A DNA stretch of 6,504 nucleotides from Altererythrobacter sp. (GTDB taxonomy: Bacteria; Pseudomonadota; Alphaproteobacteria; Sphingomonadales; Sphingomonadaceae): contig WTKI01000296.1 of the NCBI GenBank assembly GCA_011524425.1, forward strand, positions 1 to 6,504, read 5' to 3'. The notes beneath the pieces are model-generated. The model ran no database searches. It had not been told where the DNA came from and saw nothing but the letters and a program-made list of their open reading frames with translations. Positions 5,719-6,504 of this stretch are shown here, piece after piece (position 1 is the stretch's first letter; each line of letters opens with the position of its first letter). The position numbers were made by a program, and so were the translations under genes.

Positions 5719-6302
5719 TGTGCCAGCTCCGGCCAGCGCTCCAAGTCTTCCGGACGGTCGCAATCAGAAAGGGTCTCAAGCAGGAACGGCTCAATCCCAA
5801 GGCTTTCTAAACGGCGCAAAGTCTCTGGCAGAACCTGGTCCGTGCCCCATGGCATATCAGTCAGGATTTCTGGCAAGGGTTTGCGCATGCCAATAAGATA
5901 ATATCCGCCATCTTCGGCCGGCCCAATGATCACTTCATGGCTTTTCAAACCTTCAACCGCGGCTTTAACATGCCGGTCGGCCAGATCTGGCGTATCTGCA
6001 CCAAAAAAGATCACTGGCGCATACTCAACAAAGGCCAACAATCGATCAGTCAGATTGCCTTGCGCCTGCTCTACATATTCTAGCCCGGTGCCCAGCCACT
6101 GTTCAAAAGCCTCAGCATCTGCTCCTGTTATCGCAATCGTCGTTGGACAACCTGACGCTCGCAGCAAGTCGGCAGTGCGGGCTGCAAGTCTCCGATGAAT
6201 GTCAGCAGCCCCGTCCGGCCCAACCGCAGGGATAAGACGTGTCTTGCAAGATCCTGGAACAGGGTAGCGGGCGAACAGCACAAGGGCAGGATTTGAAGAC
6301 AC
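5715..6302 (-). CDS. DUF2064 / TIGR04282-type transferase (arsenosugar-associated)
   Basis: This encodes 195 residues from a GTG at 6300-6302; only weak purines (AGAG) precede it. The fold is GT-A/MobA-like nucleotidyltransferase. F-A-R-Y-P-V-P-G (10-17) is followed by K20-T-R-L, the family's nucleotide-binding start. G-A-D-T-P-D-L (101-107) matches the metal-site strand, G-P-A-E-D-G-G-Y-Y-L-I-G is at 127-138, and a W-G-T-D segment lies further on. Length and motif order fit complete TIGR04282 members. The family is annotated as transferase 1, partner of the TIGR04283 enzyme, in loci with ArsS-type radical SAM proteins. Its stop overlaps the start of that partner by 4 nt, so the two are translationally coupled. 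Nucleotidyl transfer to make an activated sugar donor for the neighbour is a plausible but unproven role. Confidence 0.9.
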   Translation of the reverse strand: MSSNPALVLFARYPVPGSCKTRLIPAVGPDGAADIHRRLAARTADLLRASGCPTTIAITGADAEAFEQWLGTGLEYVEQAQGNLTDRLLAFVEYAPVIFFGADTPDLADRHVKAAVEGLKSHEVIIGPAEDGGYYLIGMRKPLPEILTDMPWGTDQVLPETLRRLESLGIEPFLLETLSDCDRPEDLERWPELAQ

Positions 6303-6504
6303 TAAGCATCTCTAATCGAAGTGCATGGCCTAAAACCACAATTATGTTCATGCAGGCTGAGCAAAGGGGGCGAACGGTCCGAAACCGGCAACTTTCTCTG
6401 CCAATCAATTTACCGAATCTCACAGATGAACTCGCAAGGCTGATATCGAGAATGCGCACTAACACAATTAATATGATCGTTTGAATTCAGTTACGCTCCT
6501 CCGA
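6303..6504. other. Upstream region of the transferase pair, no gene seen
   Basis: No coding frame here is convincing; the open frames on both strands are short, start at weak codons or run into the DUF2064 gene in another frame. A promoter for the two transferase genes is expected on the minus strand, but I could not identify clear -35/-10 boxes. A GGAGGAG run at the right edge (minus strand, about 6497-6503) has no start codon at a suitable distance. Confidence 0.4.

Noticed and set aside
6202..6465. Minus-strand open frame upstream of and overlapping the DUF2064 gene
   Set aside because: Most of its length overlaps the DUF2064 gene or its leader in another frame, it has a weak start, and the protein is Cys/Arg-rich without a domain pattern.
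1..6504. CRISPR arrays, tRNA or rRNA genes, insertion sequences, attachment sites
   Set aside because: I saw no repeated spacer-like units, tRNA-like folds, transposase motifs or terminal repeats in any part of the window.

Overview
The window looks like a piece of an alphaproteobacterial chromosome. Moderate GC, frequent GTG starts, compact gene spacing and the general look of the proteins suggest a marine Sphingomonadales/Erythrobacteraceae-type bacterium. That placement is an impression from codon use and protein style, not a demonstrated assignment.

Left part (1-1783, all minus strand). An Ala-rich, four-helix membrane protein of unknown function (432-863) is followed 4 nt later by a secreted protein that starts with GTG and runs off the window edge (1-427). 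Upstream of this pair is a stand-alone lipoprotein gene (1047-1619) with a ricin-B-like beta-trefoil domain. It has a strong Shine-Dalgarno and its own intrinsic terminator (993-1018). None of these three has an evident link to the rest of the window.

Right part (1784-6302). Five genes form a coherent candidate organoarsenical (arsenosugar-type) biosynthesis locus. A radical SAM protein with a SPASM-like Cys-rich tail (minus) diverges from arsM, an arsenite S-adenosylmethionine methyltransferase with all four expected cysteines (plus). arsM is followed after 17 nt by an extended short-chain dehydrogenase/reductase (plus). Converging on these are two overlapping minus-strand genes, a DUF2064/TIGR04282-type nucleotidyl/glycosyltransferase and a TIGR04283-type family 2 glycosyltransferase, coupled by a GTGA stop/start overlap. 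The last two families were originally described as associated with the radical SAM/selenodomain protein now called ArsS, and current annotation links them to arsenosugar biosynthesis.

Working model (inference): ArsM methylates arsenite to dimethylarsenite, the radical SAM enzyme transfers a SAM-derived group to the arsenic, and the SDR and the two transferases tailor or glycosylate the product. The radical SAM protein does not look like canonical ArsS, and an SDR is embedded in the locus, so this could be a variant of the known pathway. No arsR, arsenate reductase or arsenite efflux gene is visible inside the window. The last 202 bases (6303-6504) hold no gene I can support.
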